This document shows, in pieces, positions 22,763 to 34,859 of a stretch of 64,000 bases of DNA; within the stretch, counting starts at the first letter, position 1, and the number at the start of each line of letters is the position of its first letter. The notes beneath the pieces are model-generated. The model saw only the letters and a program-made list of their open reading frames with translations. It was not told the DNA's origin and did not search any database. This stretch comes from Bretschneidera sinensis. Taxonomy: Eukaryota > Streptophyta > Magnoliopsida > Brassicales > Akaniaceae. The translations under genes and the position numbers were made by a program. The DNA lies in the NCBI GenBank assembly GCA_023935145.1, contig CM043699.1:59288638-59352637 (forward strand), given 5' to 3'.

Positions 22763-24416
22763 GGTTGTGTTTGGTTTTAGAAAACATTTTCTGTTTTCAT
22801 TTTTCGATTTCAAAGAATGAAAATTGTTTTCATTTTCTCTTTTTTATTTTTTTAGAAAGCTTGTTTGTCAATAAAAACAAAAATTATTTTATGAAAATCA
22901 AAACAATGAAAATGTGTTTGGTGAAATATGTAGGTCAGCCATAACTTCATAATTTTTTCTCCTCGTATCTCTAGAAACCATAACTTAATCGATGAGTTAC
23001 TAATTGAAACAGATTTGACTGCAAATTGAATCTATAATTTTGAAAAGAAAAAAAAAAAGAAACCACCTAATTTAAAGAATTGATACTAATTAATCAGAAT
23101 GAAAAGAAGATATGTAAAAGGAAAGAAAAAAAGGGAAAAGAACAATTTCTCAATTCCATGAACTTCAAATTAACTGATATTGGATTAAAGACTATCACTG
23201 CCAGCCCTACTACTTGCAGTTGACAAATGCCATATCTTGATCAGTGCCAACCACCTGAATCAATTGGGTCATACTTATCTCAAAACTCAAATTGGATTGG
23301 GAAGTCTCACAACTACCATAATCACAAAAAAGTGGTATCTGAATGTACCTATCTCTACATGTGAACTAGGTTTTTAACTCCTCTGTTGAGCTGTAAAGTA
23401 TTAGATGATACAAATATGACTGTGATAAGACCCATAATTTATACTATTGTCAATAAAATATCTATATACCTAGAAGTGTGAAAATATACTCTTCTTGTCT
23501 ACCATGTTTCCATACGGTGGAAGATAAAAGCTACAGAAATGTTGTTTTAAATCCAACTATTTATGGACATGCAACATAATTGTTAAAGCAATTCTCCAAA
23601 AATTTCCAGATAATATTCCATCTTCAATACTTTCAATAATTCATCATTTATATTTAAAATACAAATGCAGCTCTCTCACTCATAATATGTATAGATGAGG
23701 TTACTTCTAACTCTAAACTGAAACTTTACAATTTATGCTAAATTTAAGGAGATTCGAAGTCAATTTCAAAATAAAAAATTTCTATTATAAGTGGTGAGAA
23801 GTGTAAATTCAAACTTCATTTTAAACTGAGGGATAACAATAGTGTACAACATTTTCTTTCTCCTCATGTTTGTCGGCTGAATTCTACACTCATTATAGTG
23901 CAAGTACAATAGAAATATTGATGAAAAAAATATTGAAAGACCAATAATAAAAGGAAAAAGAATATGAAAAATGAATAAATATAAAATTTCAGAAGCAAAC
24001 GCCAGAGCCATGTTTGTACAAGCTCACTCATGTTTCGTATGCATTGGATTGGTTGCACGAAGATCCCTTTCCTCATCTGATTTGCTGGCTGATAAATCCC
24101 TCTTTAAATGAATAGCAAAATATTAATTGTTTCATTTTTATGAAAATTTTGACAAAGTCTCGTATGTTTTTGCAATAAAAGCCTCCTACAATTTTCAAAA
24201 ATAACTTATCAACAATTTATAAAGTATTTAAAGAACTTAAGGAGCAAACTTCCCCTTTAATCTATTATGCAAACACTCCACATAACTCTTGTTTTTATCC
24301 ATAACAAAAACAACCCAACCAGTAGTTGATAAAGTATTTAAAGAACTTAAAGAGCAAAACTCCCACTTTGTCTAAGTATACACTCCATATAACTCATATT
24401 TTTCTAGAACCAAATA
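22763..24416. mobile_element. Possible DNA transposon / MITE-like insertion with short inverted repeats
   Basis: GTGTTTGGTTTTAGAAAA at 22767-22784 is matched in inverted form by TTTTCTAGAACCAAATAA at 24400-24417, 1.6 kb away. Interior lacks any transposase; ORFs at 23766-24076 are short and unrecognised. No clear target duplication was found, so the limits are approximate. A local duplication (AAGTATTTAAAGAACTTAA at about 24217 and 24328, period near 112) lies close to the right end. Confidence 0.3.
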
Positions 24417-24639
24417 ATAGAAAATAAAAAGAAATCACTATAGACAAGCAAGTAAAGAGCAAATAAACATTCATAAAAAGTTTCAACTAAAAACAAAGAG
24501 TTAAAGCTCTCCCAAGCAAATCCAAAAATGTAAACACAAAAGCTCAAAAGGGCATATTATCCATGAATGCATGAAAAATAAATAAAGTGTGCTTGCAAGA
24601 ATATTATGGAGTTAAAAAAGATAAAAATAAAGAATACGG

Positions 24640-25924
24640 ATCAATACTCCCAATCAAGTAGAGGAGAAGGACAATGATAATGAAGCTGGTCTCGTATCTC
24701 ACCAAGTTGGTCTCTAACCTTTGCAAATGATCCTTATGTCTCAGTCCTAAAGACGATAAGCTCATCATATACTGAAGTCATCTCGGTCTTCAGTGTTTGA
24801 AGCTGCATATCAGTGGCTTGCTATATATGGTGTACTAACAGTTGGAGATTGGTGAGAGTTTGAAGACTTACATCCTAAGAACCACCACAAACTGAGCTCC
24901 CCTGAGTAGGCGGTTGAGTACTCATAGGAACATCCTGTTTTTCTTCCTCTTCCTTTTCATCTCTAATCCAGATAATCTTCCCTAGCTTAGGGAGTACAAA
25001 ACCTTCCATGATTGCACATCCTATTCTCTTAAAGGAAAAGACAAATCAATGGTCTCAATATCATTGGCTTCATGGTTAGGAAAGGGGAATCTTAAAGTGC
25101 AGTAGGATGAAAGTGACTAGTATTCCATTTGGTAAACCACTTGATTCACTCTAATTTCCAGCAACCATGTTCTCTATGATGAGGGGGTAGAGGTTATAGG
25201 TTGTACCAGTCTTAAGGAAATAGATTAGTAGGATATCCAACTTGGATGGGTTGATTCGGCTACCTCGTCTAGGATTTATGCAATAATTTAGAATTAAATT
25301 CAGCAGCCTAGATTCTAGGGGCAAGTCAAGATAGGTGTTATAGATTCAAAATCTATAAATATACGCAAGATTACGTTTCACTATCCTATATGAACCCTCA
25401 AAGTCAAAATCCCCAAGCCAACCATCTGAGGTCCATCTCATACCACCAGTAGACAATTTCAAAATAGTACGCAAAACATCAGTAGTAACAGAAATCTCTA
25501 TACCCATAACCAAGGTCATGAACATAGGGGCAAAAGGTGAGGGTTGTGCTAAGTTTGCATAAAACTGATGGATTAGCCTAGGGTAAAATTTCTCATGGAT
25601 GATGACTAGGTATGTCAAATCAAGAGCATCAAGAAAAGGCTTTATATTGAAATTTCCAAAGCGTATAGACGAGAAATCTATGAATCTACTAGACATTACC
25701 TCTTTGACATGAATAACAGTGTCATATCTTTCAATGACATCAACATTTTGAAAGCTTGATGCATCTAAGTCATTGGGAGCCTTCTTACTTAGTTCATCTG
25801 CCTTATCTTTGCCTTTGGGCTCTTTAAAACCCTCTTTATGAGATCGCTTGGGAGGATTAGGTCTAGGTACTGTAGTCTTCAATCTTGGTCTTTGAGGCGT
25901 ATTGCTTGAGAAATTTGAAACCAA
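24640..25924 (-). pseudogene. Copia-1 accessory ORF downstream of pol (plant transposon-protein family)
   Basis: Open from 25924 to 25346 (192 codons); the first codon in the open frame is TTG and no in-frame ATG precedes it before the upstream stop, so the start codon seems lost. Pro/Lys-rich N-terminus, then a conserved domain around FYPRLIHQFYANLAQP, a motif typical of the plant 'putative transposon protein' family (Transposase_32-like, named from memory). A stop, then one extra C in a C5 run (about 25317), restores the path ESRLLNLILNYCINPRRGSR...LIYFLKTG, an acidic Glu/Lys linker (about 24960) and a C-terminal helix (MQLQTLKTEMTSVYDELIVF, about 24800) likely to be a coiled coil. Total about 430 codons, same strand as pol. 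Function unknown; in SIRE elements this position holds an env-like ORF, but I see no membrane segment. Confidence 0.65.
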
Positions 25925-26078
25925 ATAAGATATTTGAGAGATTTGAGGGTTGGGTAAGTGTTTAAGTGAAGGATCTTAACTGGATTTGTCAAGAAAGTGA
26001 AGAAATTTTAGAGAGAGAAGTGGTAACTACAAAAGTTATTTCAAATTTTGGGTGAAATGACATTTTAAGATGAAGAAT

Positions 26079-26170
26079 GGTATTTATAATATCACAAGTT
26101 TAGTCGACTGAATTAGTTATATAACTGATCAGTTATGAAAAAAATGAGCTTTCAATTGACTGTATGAGTT
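26079..26170 (-). promoter_or_regulatory. Copia-1 internal promoter for the accessory ORF, split by element A
   Basis: On the - strand GATATTATAAATACC (26079-26093) lies 155 bp before the ORF and is followed by a CT-rich leader (CTTCTCTCTC near 26010). Directly upstream are TTCAGTCGACTAAAC (26102-26117) and CAGTCAATTGAAAG; beyond element A the cluster goes on at 34577-34705 with GTCAACAGAATG, TCGACTTAAC, GTCGATAGAATG and GTCGATTAAAC. These are the same motifs that fill the U3 of the copia-1 LTRs. Confidence 0.6.
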
Positions 26171-27487
26171 TGATGAGAGTCGTAAAGTGCATCTTAATAA
26201 GTATTATTTGTTAGCATTTTAGGGTTGATCTAGAATTAACAATTCTAAAGTGTCATTCTTGGATTATTGACTTATTTCGGTGCATTTTCAGGTACTTTGA
26301 GTTCAAGGGAGATGGAAATCTATCATAACTTAAAGCATGATGATTCAATGCATACCGGAGTGAAGGCATGATCACGGAAGGACAAAATGAAGAGAAACCA
26401 AGAAGACCATTAGTGTGCACTGCGGCCTGAAAAGTCTAAGCCTCAGCCTGGATCAATCTAAGCCGCGGTTTGAAAGGCCGAGCCGCAGCCTGGATCAATC
26501 TAGGTCGTGGCCTCCAGAAAGTTGAAGAAAGTTAGGGTAAGGCTGAGCCATGGCTTGGATAAGTGTGAGCCGCGGCGCGCACACAAACCCCTGTTTCCTA
26601 ATTAGGGGTTTAATGATAGTTTAGACCCGAAAATACCCTAGAACCTTTTGTATTATAAATAGATCACTTAGGGTTTGATAAAGGGGCATCCATTAAGGCC
26701 CGAAAACTTAAGAAGGCTACCACATTCTCCCCCATCAAAGTGTTCAAGCATGAGCCCCATAGCCAACTAATCTCCAAGCAAGGCAAAGAAATGAACCCCT
26801 AGGTGTAGTTGTTCTTATTTTCATTATTGATTCAGTTGTAAGGATTTATTGTTAAAACATTGTTTATGATTTACTCTTGATTAAACAAGAAGAATTTAGG
26901 TTCATGTGACAGCTGCACTTTATGTTCTGCTCTCTTAGATTTTCTTAATCCGGTGATTGCACCCTTCTCCTCCATATAAGTCTAGTCAAACTTTTCTTAT
27001 GTCAAGTTGTTTGGATGTGATTGATTCTGGTAGATTTATCTTTTAGGTTTGTCCATTACTACGATATTTTTATTGAAATATATTATCGTTTCTTGATAAA
27101 TCTATAAGATAGGTCATATGTGCTTGAATCAAAATCAATGAGTGATTTGTAGCAATTACATTAGAATGTTAATGTGCTGCGACTGAATATTTACCGATTA
27201 CTTGTTTGGGATGTGAAACTTGCAATCGAGATAAAAACAACTGAATCAAGATCGGAATAAGGCAACGAACCTAGGGAGGATTCCCGGAACCTTGCTGTTT
27301 CTCATTTATATTCTTCATTATATTTACACAATTCTCTCACATTATTTCGTTATCAAAACTCAGATTTTTTCATTTAAATTTTATCATTTCGTATTAAAGT
27401 TTACACAATCTCTTGTAGTTTGTTTTTCCTCATGGGATCGACACCTCAACAATACACAATAACCGTGTATTAGTTTGAGCGTAATCA
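26171..27487 (+). repeat. Element A 5' LTR
   Basis: Aligns with 33187-34576 nearly throughout; this copy lacks a 25-bp segment near 26230 and a longer GC-rich repeat segment near 26480 that the 3' copy has. A GC-rich cluster of GAGCCGCAGCCTGGATCAAT-like units (26415-26580) precedes the TATA-like TATTATAAATAG (26650-26662). Confidence 0.9.
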
Positions 27488-27492
27488 AATTT

Positions 27493-27510
27493 TGGCATCG
27501 TTGCCGGGGA
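27493..27510 (+). promoter_or_regulatory. Element A primer-binding site (tRNA-Asp type)
   Basis: TGGCATCGTTGCCGGGGA matches the 3' end of plant tRNA-Asp (complement TGGCGCCGTTGCCGGGGA) with two changes; same type as in C and D. Confidence 0.75.
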
Positions 27511-27638
27511 GACGCGCTTAAGTACAAGGAAGATTGTCAACTTTGAGACAAGATGGTAATATCGTTCTTTGCTCTTTGTTTTGATTTTCTAATTTTTATT
27601 TTTTTGTTTTATTTGTTTCCCTCTAATTCCTTTGGTGT

Positions 27639-28740
27639 ATGCTTAGATTGAGAGATTCGCGAGGTAGATTCATTAAAAGACTTGAAATAGAGTTACCCTC
27701 TCTTTCCACGTCCGTTAGTGAAACCTTGTCTAGATCAAACCATAGTGCACACCCAAGTGAGAATTTAGAGGATTTTGTTAACATAGCCGATAATCACAAT
27801 GAAAATGTTGTCAAGACACTTAAAGACTACTTGTACCTTAGCCAACGGCCACACCATCTTATATCATGTTCCCCACTAATGTTCAACAACTTGAGTTTAA
27901 GTCGGGCATGATCCAATTGCTACCAATCTTCCATGGGTTTGAGAATGAAAACCCCTATATCCATATTAGGGAATTTGAGGAAGTAGTAGCTACCTTTTAA
28001 GGTAGGGCTGATATGGTAGACACCGTCAAACTTAGGTTTTTCCCTTTTTCACTTAAGGAAAAGGCCAAGGTTTGGTTGTACTCGTTAAGGCCTAGACCAT
28101 AGGTAGTTGGGATGAGATGACACGAGTTTTCTTCCAAAAGCACTTCCCAACCTATAAGACTAATAACCTCAAGAGACAAATCTTATACTTTGCACAAAAG
28201 GAGAGCGAAACCTTATATCAAGTTTGGGAACGTTTCAAGGACCTGTTGAATTCTTGTCCACACCATGGGTATGCGAGTTGGCGGGTAGTTAGCTATTTCT
28301 ATGATGGACTCCTGGGTAGGGAAAGGCAATTCACAGAAATGATGTGCAATGGGGATTTTCTTCAAAAAGATCCCGACCAAGCCATAGATTTCCTAGATGA
28401 CCTATCGGAAAAAGCCCACACTTTGACAGGACCAAATACCATGGAAAACAGTGGGAGAAATTAACCCGCTGGGATTTATCAACTTAAGGAAGAGGATAAC
28501 CTTAAAGCCTGTTTAGAGGCCCTAACTAAGGAAATTGAAGCCTTAAAAACCAAGGATGCTAGAGCCCCTAAAACGGTTGCTAGGGCAGAGTCCCACGAGC
28601 CTTGTTTCATGTGTAATGGGGTAGATAATTTACCTAGGGATTGTCCAGCTTATTTTGAGATGAAGGGAGAGTGTAATGCTTTAGGTATACCCTTTAGGAA
28701 ACCAGACTCACCCTACTCTAACACCTACAATCCCGGTTAG
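27639..28740 (+). pseudogene. gag: Element A gag remnant, ending at a UAG codon
   Basis: ATG at 27639 begins LRLRDSRGRFIKRLEIELPS, the usual Athila gag opening. The capsid core lies at about 27900-28440 (TRVFFQKHFPTYKTNNLKRQ, then CPHHGYASWRVVSYFYDGL) with frame breaks near 27910 and 28100. The zinc knuckle at about 28606 is C-X2-C-X4-N-X4-C (histidine lost). The frame stops at UAG 28738-28740 in the sequence YNPG-stop-KNHPNFSW, where related plant elements have Trp. B and C have UAG at the same codon. Confidence 0.8.
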
Positions 28741-30033
28741 AAGAATCACCCTAATTTTAGTTGGAGATCCGATATACAACCTCATTCCCACTCTAGAACC
28801 CAATGGCAACCGAAAGCAATCTCATCTAATGCACCTCAACAATCTTTACCTTTGGAAGATATGTTTAAGTCATTTATGCAGGTACATGCCAAGAGTGTGG
28901 AAAAGCAAGGCAAGATAAATCAACGGTTGCTAGAGGAGCAACAAGCAATCAAAGAGGAATAAAAGTTGATAAAGAGTCAACTCACCAAGTTGACTAGTTT
29001 CTTGACGGTTCAAGAGCAAAGTTGTTTTCCTTCATAGCCACAACCTAATCCAAGGGGACAAAATATGGCACAAACCTCCAATCCTGATAATCAAAATATT
29101 AAAGAGGTTAATGCTATAATCAATCGCAGCGGTAAGAAAATCGATGGGCCCACTCTACCATCACACTTGATTCCTAATACTGTGAGCAACAAGGATGAAG
29201 CCCCCAAGGAACAAAAGGCCCATGATGATTATTCTCCACCGATGCCTTTCTCTCAAGCTCTCCTTAAACTTAAGGAGAGGAATTCAACATTAAAAGGTGA
29301 GATTCTTGAACAACTTCAGCATGTTAAAATTAACCTCCCTCTTTTTCATGTCATAAAATAGGTTCCCAACTATGCTAAAGTCATCAAGGATCTATGCACA
29401 CTCAATAGGAAGCACAATGTGAAGAAGAAGATATTCTTAACGGAGCAAACAAGTGCAGTAGCTGACAGCAAGACACCACCCAAATATAAAGATCCGGGCT
29501 GTCCAACGATGGCTTGCCAAATTGGACACAAATCTTGTGGCCAAGCATTGCTAGATTTGGGTGCTAGTGTGAACCTCATGCCACACTCCATGCACTTGCA
29601 GCTCGGTCTAGGTGAGATCAAACCAACCTCCGTGGTACTTCAATTAGCGAATACATTGGTAAGAAAACCAAGAGGTATTATGGAAGATGTTTTGTTGCAA
29701 ATTAATCATTTCTACTATCCTATTGACTTTTTGGTTTTAGATACCGTTTCTACTGTGAACACGGAGTCAAAAAATCCTTTGATACTTGGAAGACCATTCC
29801 TTGCCACTGCCAATGCCCTCATTAATTGTAGAAATGGCCTAATGACATTATCATTTGGAAATATGACTCTAGAGGTAAATGTTTTTCAAGTCTCAAGGCA
29901 GCTACATGAAGAGGATGAGTACATTAAAGATAATTCTAACTCTTTAGAATTCTCTCCTAATAATTTTAACTTCGATGATTCTTTAATTTATCCCTATGCC
30001 GTTAATGTTGTTGATGTTTTTGATAAGTTATAG
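28741..30033 (+). pseudogene. Element A gag C-terminus and retropepsin-like protease
   Basis: After the UAG the same family of sequence continues: Gln/Lys-rich linker (28900-29030, partly coiled coil), then 29065-29361 and the protease open frame 29419-30033. The active-site motif is ALLDLGASVNLMPHS (about 29547), with LILGRPFLATANALINC about 75 residues later, the standard Athila protease signatures. One stop (29359) and a frame change separate the segments. The frame ends at 30031; normally RT would follow. Confidence 0.8.
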
Positions 30034-30039
30034 GGATTT

Positions 30040-30306
30040 ATTAAGAAATCATGGTAACCATGCTTTGAGGAGCTGCTTGAGAGAAGGCACATAGATGTGG
30101 GAATCACATATCCTACTGCTGATAGTAAATGGGCAACACCAAGAACACTTGAGCCACATGTGGTGGACTTTAAGTATTCCTTTCCAAAAGACTAGCAGTG
30201 AGGCCACTGAGTATGAAGCCTCATCTTCAGCACCACAATGAGGCCAGCAGTGAGAGTGGTGCAGCGTCTGGCTGAAGATGTAAAACTTAGTGCTTATGGG
30301 AGGCAC
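30040..30306 (+). pseudogene. Element A pol deletion scar
   Basis: Contains a short ITYPTADSKWATP piece that matches the RT entry motif (IIYPISDSKWVSP in B and C), and then at once the post-integrase block GTCTGGCTGAAGATGTAAAA / CTTAGTGCTTATGGGAGGCA, which in C lies after the accessory ORF (59345-59385). Nearly all RT, RNase H and integrase are missing in between. Confidence 0.7.
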
Positions 30307-31757
30307 CCCACAGCATATCCTTTAATTTTTATTGTTTTTCATATTTCTTTTTCTTGTTATTATTAGTATTTTGTTGTTTTTCAGTATTACCTTCGTATTT
30401 CTTTTTCAGGGACAAACATGCGCATCAGTTCAAATGGTCGTGCACATTTTTCGGTTCCTCGCATCTTTGGTTAAAAAGGGAGTTTCCTTAACTTTTGCTT
30501 TCACATTGAGGATAATACTTATCTTAAGTTAGGGGTGGAGGAAACACATTTCTTATTGCATACATTGAATTGTTGGGTGTCACCTTCCTTTCTTTTTCGT
30601 TTTAATTTGTTTGTTTTGTTTTTTTTTATTTGTTTGTTCTTAGCATGTTTTGTGTTAGCCTTGGAAGTAATGTCAATGATATGATCCTAATTGAGATAGC
30701 ATATAGCATTTAGAAGAAGTTAAATCTTGCTTCGGTTTGAGAATAATTTGAGTGTCACTCTTCATTTGGTTTGAGACTCTAGTTTGCAGTAAGATTGCAT
30801 GATTAGTTTAAAACATTTAGAGAAGTTTAATGTGTGATTGTTTTGTGAGTACTTTTGCGGTCTCAACAAGCTTTATAACTTGTTAGATAATCACTTTAGG
30901 TGAAATCCTAGAATGCACACTACTTAGGAGATGATGTAGGCCATTTTTGGACCGATTTGAGCATTTAAAACTTACCTTTGCTATAATTATTGTTAGTCAC
31001 CTGTTTGAGCCTTTTTCTTGAAAAAGAATTTAAGCCTTGTTCTTTCGATAACCCATTTACTTACCTTTATGAGACTAAAAATATTTTATCCTTACCTTTC
31101 TTTTAAGAGAACTTAGTTATACACATTTGTTGAGAAGCACTAAAGAGGAGTAAGGATGGAAATATGAAAATAAATATATTACTACCATAACCCAAGTACA
31201 TTAAAGGAGATAAGTTGAGGGTTGTGGAAAAGAGTAAAAAAATGAAAAAGAAGGTGAACGGTTATGTGCCAAGATAAAAAATAAAAAAAGAAGAAGTAAA
31301 TTATGGCAAAGAATGAAGAAGAAAAAAAAAGTGGTGATTTATTGAGAGAAATGCTCGAAAAATGGTTGAATGAGTTGGGTGTTGAAGTAAGGTTATCTAG
31401 TACTTAAATTGGTTGTGTTTAACTTAAGAGACTGAGTTCTTTTACTTGTTTAATCCTTCCCATTCTTTCTTGACCTTTACCTTAGCCTAACATTACAAGC
31501 TTATTAAAGACCTATTGATCCGATGTAATGTGATTTTTCTACAATAGTGGAGAGTGATTTGAAAAATGAGCCTATGGAGTTTGATTTGTGATTGATGTCA
31601 CATAATTTAATATGTTTTTAGAGGCCAAGACTTGTATTCATGAATGTTTGCATAAAATTATCAGGGTGTTTGGATTAATGGTTTGTGGTAAGATGGATGT
31701 TAAGAGTCGATAACGATTTTAAGATTGATGTTTGGATTACTTTTGGACTTTGGTGAT
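30307..31757 (+). other. Element A 3' non-coding region
   Basis: No gene. Contains a purine-rich TTAAGTTAGGGGTGGAGGAAAC (about 30525) resembling an internal polypurine-like tract, also present at corresponding places in B and C. Purine-rich run at 31250-31340. Confidence 0.45.
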
Positions 31758-33003
31758 TGTTGTGAGTTTTAATTTACTCGCAAGCGCACGAGTCGTTTGC
31801 AATATAGCGTTGTGCAAGTGCGAGGTCGAATCCACAGGGAATTGCGTTGTGAAAATATAAATTTATCTAAACTAACTTTATTTTAACGTAGTTCCGAATT
31901 TTGAATGATATTTTGGGAAACAAATTAAAACTAAACTAAATTGATTTTAAAAACAAATAATAAAAAGACTAAGGTTTCTGAATCCACCCCGCCAAAGTTA
32001 AGCATATATCCCAATGTTCTAAAGATAGCCTATCAAAAAATTCCATGAATCCAACTATAAGACAAAAAACAAAGAATATCCCAATTAAACCAAAAGCATC
32101 CAATGTATCCGCTCTTAACAAATCACAAAGGAAATCCAATTTAATCGAAAACAATTCGATGTATCCATCAGATGAAACACAAGGAATATCCAACAGAACA
32201 ATTTAAACTCAATCAATCACAAGATTAACTCAAATAATTGACAGAACATTTATACTAAAAAATGTCAGATTTGTACAAGCAAATCTGAACTACTATGCCA
32301 AACAACGGTAGGGCTTCATCTTCAACCTTAGCTGAAGATTCTAGCCACTCATAATTATGAAACTACAATTCATAATAAAAGTGCTAAATATTAAACTAAA
32401 ACAACTAAATAAAAAGAAATAAATAACTTTACATGGGAGAAATTCCACTCGCTGATGGGCGGCACTTCCCCTCATGGTAGCAAAGCCTTCAGGATCCACT
32501 AGAATACTAGCAGACGTCCACCGGTTAACACCAAAGTGGCCCAGGAATTGCACACTGAATGATGAAGTGGAGTGGGTCTTATATAGGCAAATACCATGAG
32601 TGCAATGTGTTTCCAATCCGATGTGGGATTTAAGTCTTCACATGCCCTTCAAAACTTCTGTTCACGCTGAAATCCCGCACAGTCCGCACAGCCTGACCTT
32701 TGTCTACTAAAACGGCCATAACTTTATGTAGAAAAATCATTTTTATGAGCCGTAAAATTCTCCAGAAAATAGACTTCTGGATCTTTCTAAGAATATATGG
32801 CTCATATCCTGGTTCTTCTTGAATCAATACAGTTTAATTTTCAAAGATGATTGATCTGTACGGGCAATTCTGGCAATTTTAGTGAAACTCCTTTCCCAGT
32901 GCTTGTAAACCTGAAAAACAATGAAAACAACTCAAAGTAACAAAATCCTAAGCTAAAAAATGTAAATTAAGTGGCCAAAATATGCAATATTTTTCTCTCA
33001 TCA
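31758..33003 (-). repeat. Solo LTR of the B/D family, inverted, inside element A
   Basis: Starts TGTTGTGAGTTTTAATTTAC and ends CTCTCATCA; aligns in the same orientation with the 3' LTR of B (42844-44000). Flanks GTGAT (31753-31757) and GTAAT (33004-33008) form a target duplication with one change, with no internal region, so it is a solo LTR formed by LTR-LTR recombination. The short ORFs 31969-32827 inside it are shadows. Confidence 0.85.
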
Positions 33004-33186
33004 GTAATATTTAATAATTCTATGTATTGTGTGTTATGTGCGATTTTTTAGACAGAAAGTTGAATTACTCTTGGATTAATGCTAGCATTGCTTTACTTTG
33101 TTTTGATTTCTACTATAGAATTCATTTCATATTGTCTTGTTTTCACTTGAATTGCTAGGGACTAGCAATAAGCTAGTTGGGGGTTA
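33004..33186 (+). promoter_or_regulatory. Element A 3' internal end and polypurine tract
   Basis: Rest of the non-coding region after the solo LTR. GCTAGGGACTAGCAATAAGC is followed by TAGTTGGGGGTTA and the LTR. B and C have the same arrangement (GGGACTAGCAA... then AAGTTTGG(G/A)G). Confidence 0.6.
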
Positions 33187-34576
33187 TGATGAGAGTCATA
33201 AAGTGCATTTTAATAATTACTATATGTTAGCATTTTAGGGTTGATCTAGGGTTGAATTACACATTTATACCTTAACAATTCTAAAGTGTCATTCTTGGAT
33301 CATTGACTTATTTCGGTGCATTTTTCAGGTACTTTGAGTTCAAAAGAGATAGAAAGCTATCATAGCTTAAAGTACGATGATTCAATGCACACTGGAGTGA
33401 AGGCATGATCACAGAAGGACAAAATGAAGAGAAACCAAGAAGATCATCAGTGTGCACTGCGGCCTGAAAAGTCTAAGCCTCGGCCTCCAGAACCAAGCTC
33501 AAAAGAGCAAGGAAGACATCAATGTGCGCCGTGGCCCGGATCAATCTGAGCCGCAGCCTGAAGGGCTGAGCCGTGGACTGGATCAATCTAAGTCGCAGCC
33601 TCCAGAAAGTTGAAGAAAGTTAGGGTAAGGCTAAGCTGTGGCCTAGATAAGTGTGAGCCGCGGCGCGCACACGAACCCCTGTTTCCTAATTAGGGTTTTA
33701 ATGATAGTTTAGACCCGAAAATACCATAGAACCTTTTGTATTATAAATAGATCACCTAGGGTTTGATAAAGGGGCATCCATTAAGGCTAGAAAACTCAAG
33801 AAGGTTGCCACATTCTCCCCCATCAAAGTGTTCAAGCATGAGCCCCATGGCCAACAAATCTCCAAGCAAGGCAAAAGGATGAATCCCTAGGTGTAGTTGT
33901 TTTTATTTTCATTATTGATTCAGTTGTAAGGATTTATTGTTAAAACATTGTTTATGATTTATTCTTGATTAAACAAGAAGAATTTAGGTTCATATGACAG
34001 CTGCACTTTATGTTCTTCTTCTCTTAGAATTTCTTAATCCAGTGATTGCACCCTTCTCCTCCATACAAGTCTAGTCAAGCTCTTCTTATGTCAAGTTGTT
34101 TGGATGTGATTGATTTTGGTAGATTTATCTTTTAGATTTGTCCATTACTGCGATATTGTTATTGAAATATATTATCGTTTCTTGATAAATCTATAAGATA
34201 GGTCATATGTGCTTGAATCAAAATCAATGAGTGATTTGTAGCAATTACATTAGAATGTTAATGTGTTGTGATTGAATATTTACTGATTGCTTGTTTGGGA
34301 TGTAAAACTTGCAATCGAGATAAAAACAACTGAATCGAGATTGGAATAAGGCAACGAACCTCGGGAGGATTCCTGGAACCTTGTTGTTTCTCATTTATAT
34401 TCTTCAATATATTTACACAATTCTCTCACATTATTTCATCATCAAAACTCAGATTCTTTCATTTAAATTTTATCGTTTCGTATTAAAGTTTACACCTTCT
34501 CTTGTAGTTCGTTTTTCCTCGTGGGATTGACACCTCAACTATACACAATAACCGCGTATTAGTTTGAGCGTAATCA
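33187..34576 (+). repeat. Element A 3' LTR
   Basis: TGATGAGAGTCATAAAG to GAGCGTAATCA; partner of 26171-27487. The GC-rich motif cluster at about 33445-33665 has more units than the 5' copy; TATA-like box at about 33739. Confidence 0.9.
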
Positions 34577-34859
34577 AAGTTCATTCTGTTGACTAGATAA
34601 ATGTTAAGTCGATTTAATGGGAGGTAAAAAGTTTAAGGGGTTTATGGGACGGTCATTCTATCGACTATATGAAAGGTTTAATCGACTAAATCAGTGATTT
34701 TTCCAAAAAAAAAATAAAAATTTACTCATGATTGGAAAAATTGCAAGCATATATTTATTTACCCCATTATTGAGTGAGAAAAAAATCAAATAAGAGTTAA
34801 TGCTTATTCACTCAGTGGCACATATGCAAATAATGATGTAAATGCAATTAATCATCAAA

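Larger units (their letters stand above)
26171..34576 (+). mobile_element. Element A: Athila-type Ty3 element, pol deleted
   Basis: 5' LTR 26171-27487, 3' LTR 33187-34576, both TGATGAGAGT...TAATCA. Flanks GAGTT and AAGTT give a target duplication with one change. A tRNA-Asp-type primer site, gag with zinc knuckle and a retropepsin-like domain are present; RT, RNase H and integrase are gone, with only short fragments at 30050-30300. The 3' non-coding part holds an inverted solo LTR (31758-33003). It is inserted in the motif cluster of copia-1's internal promoter. Confidence 0.9.
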
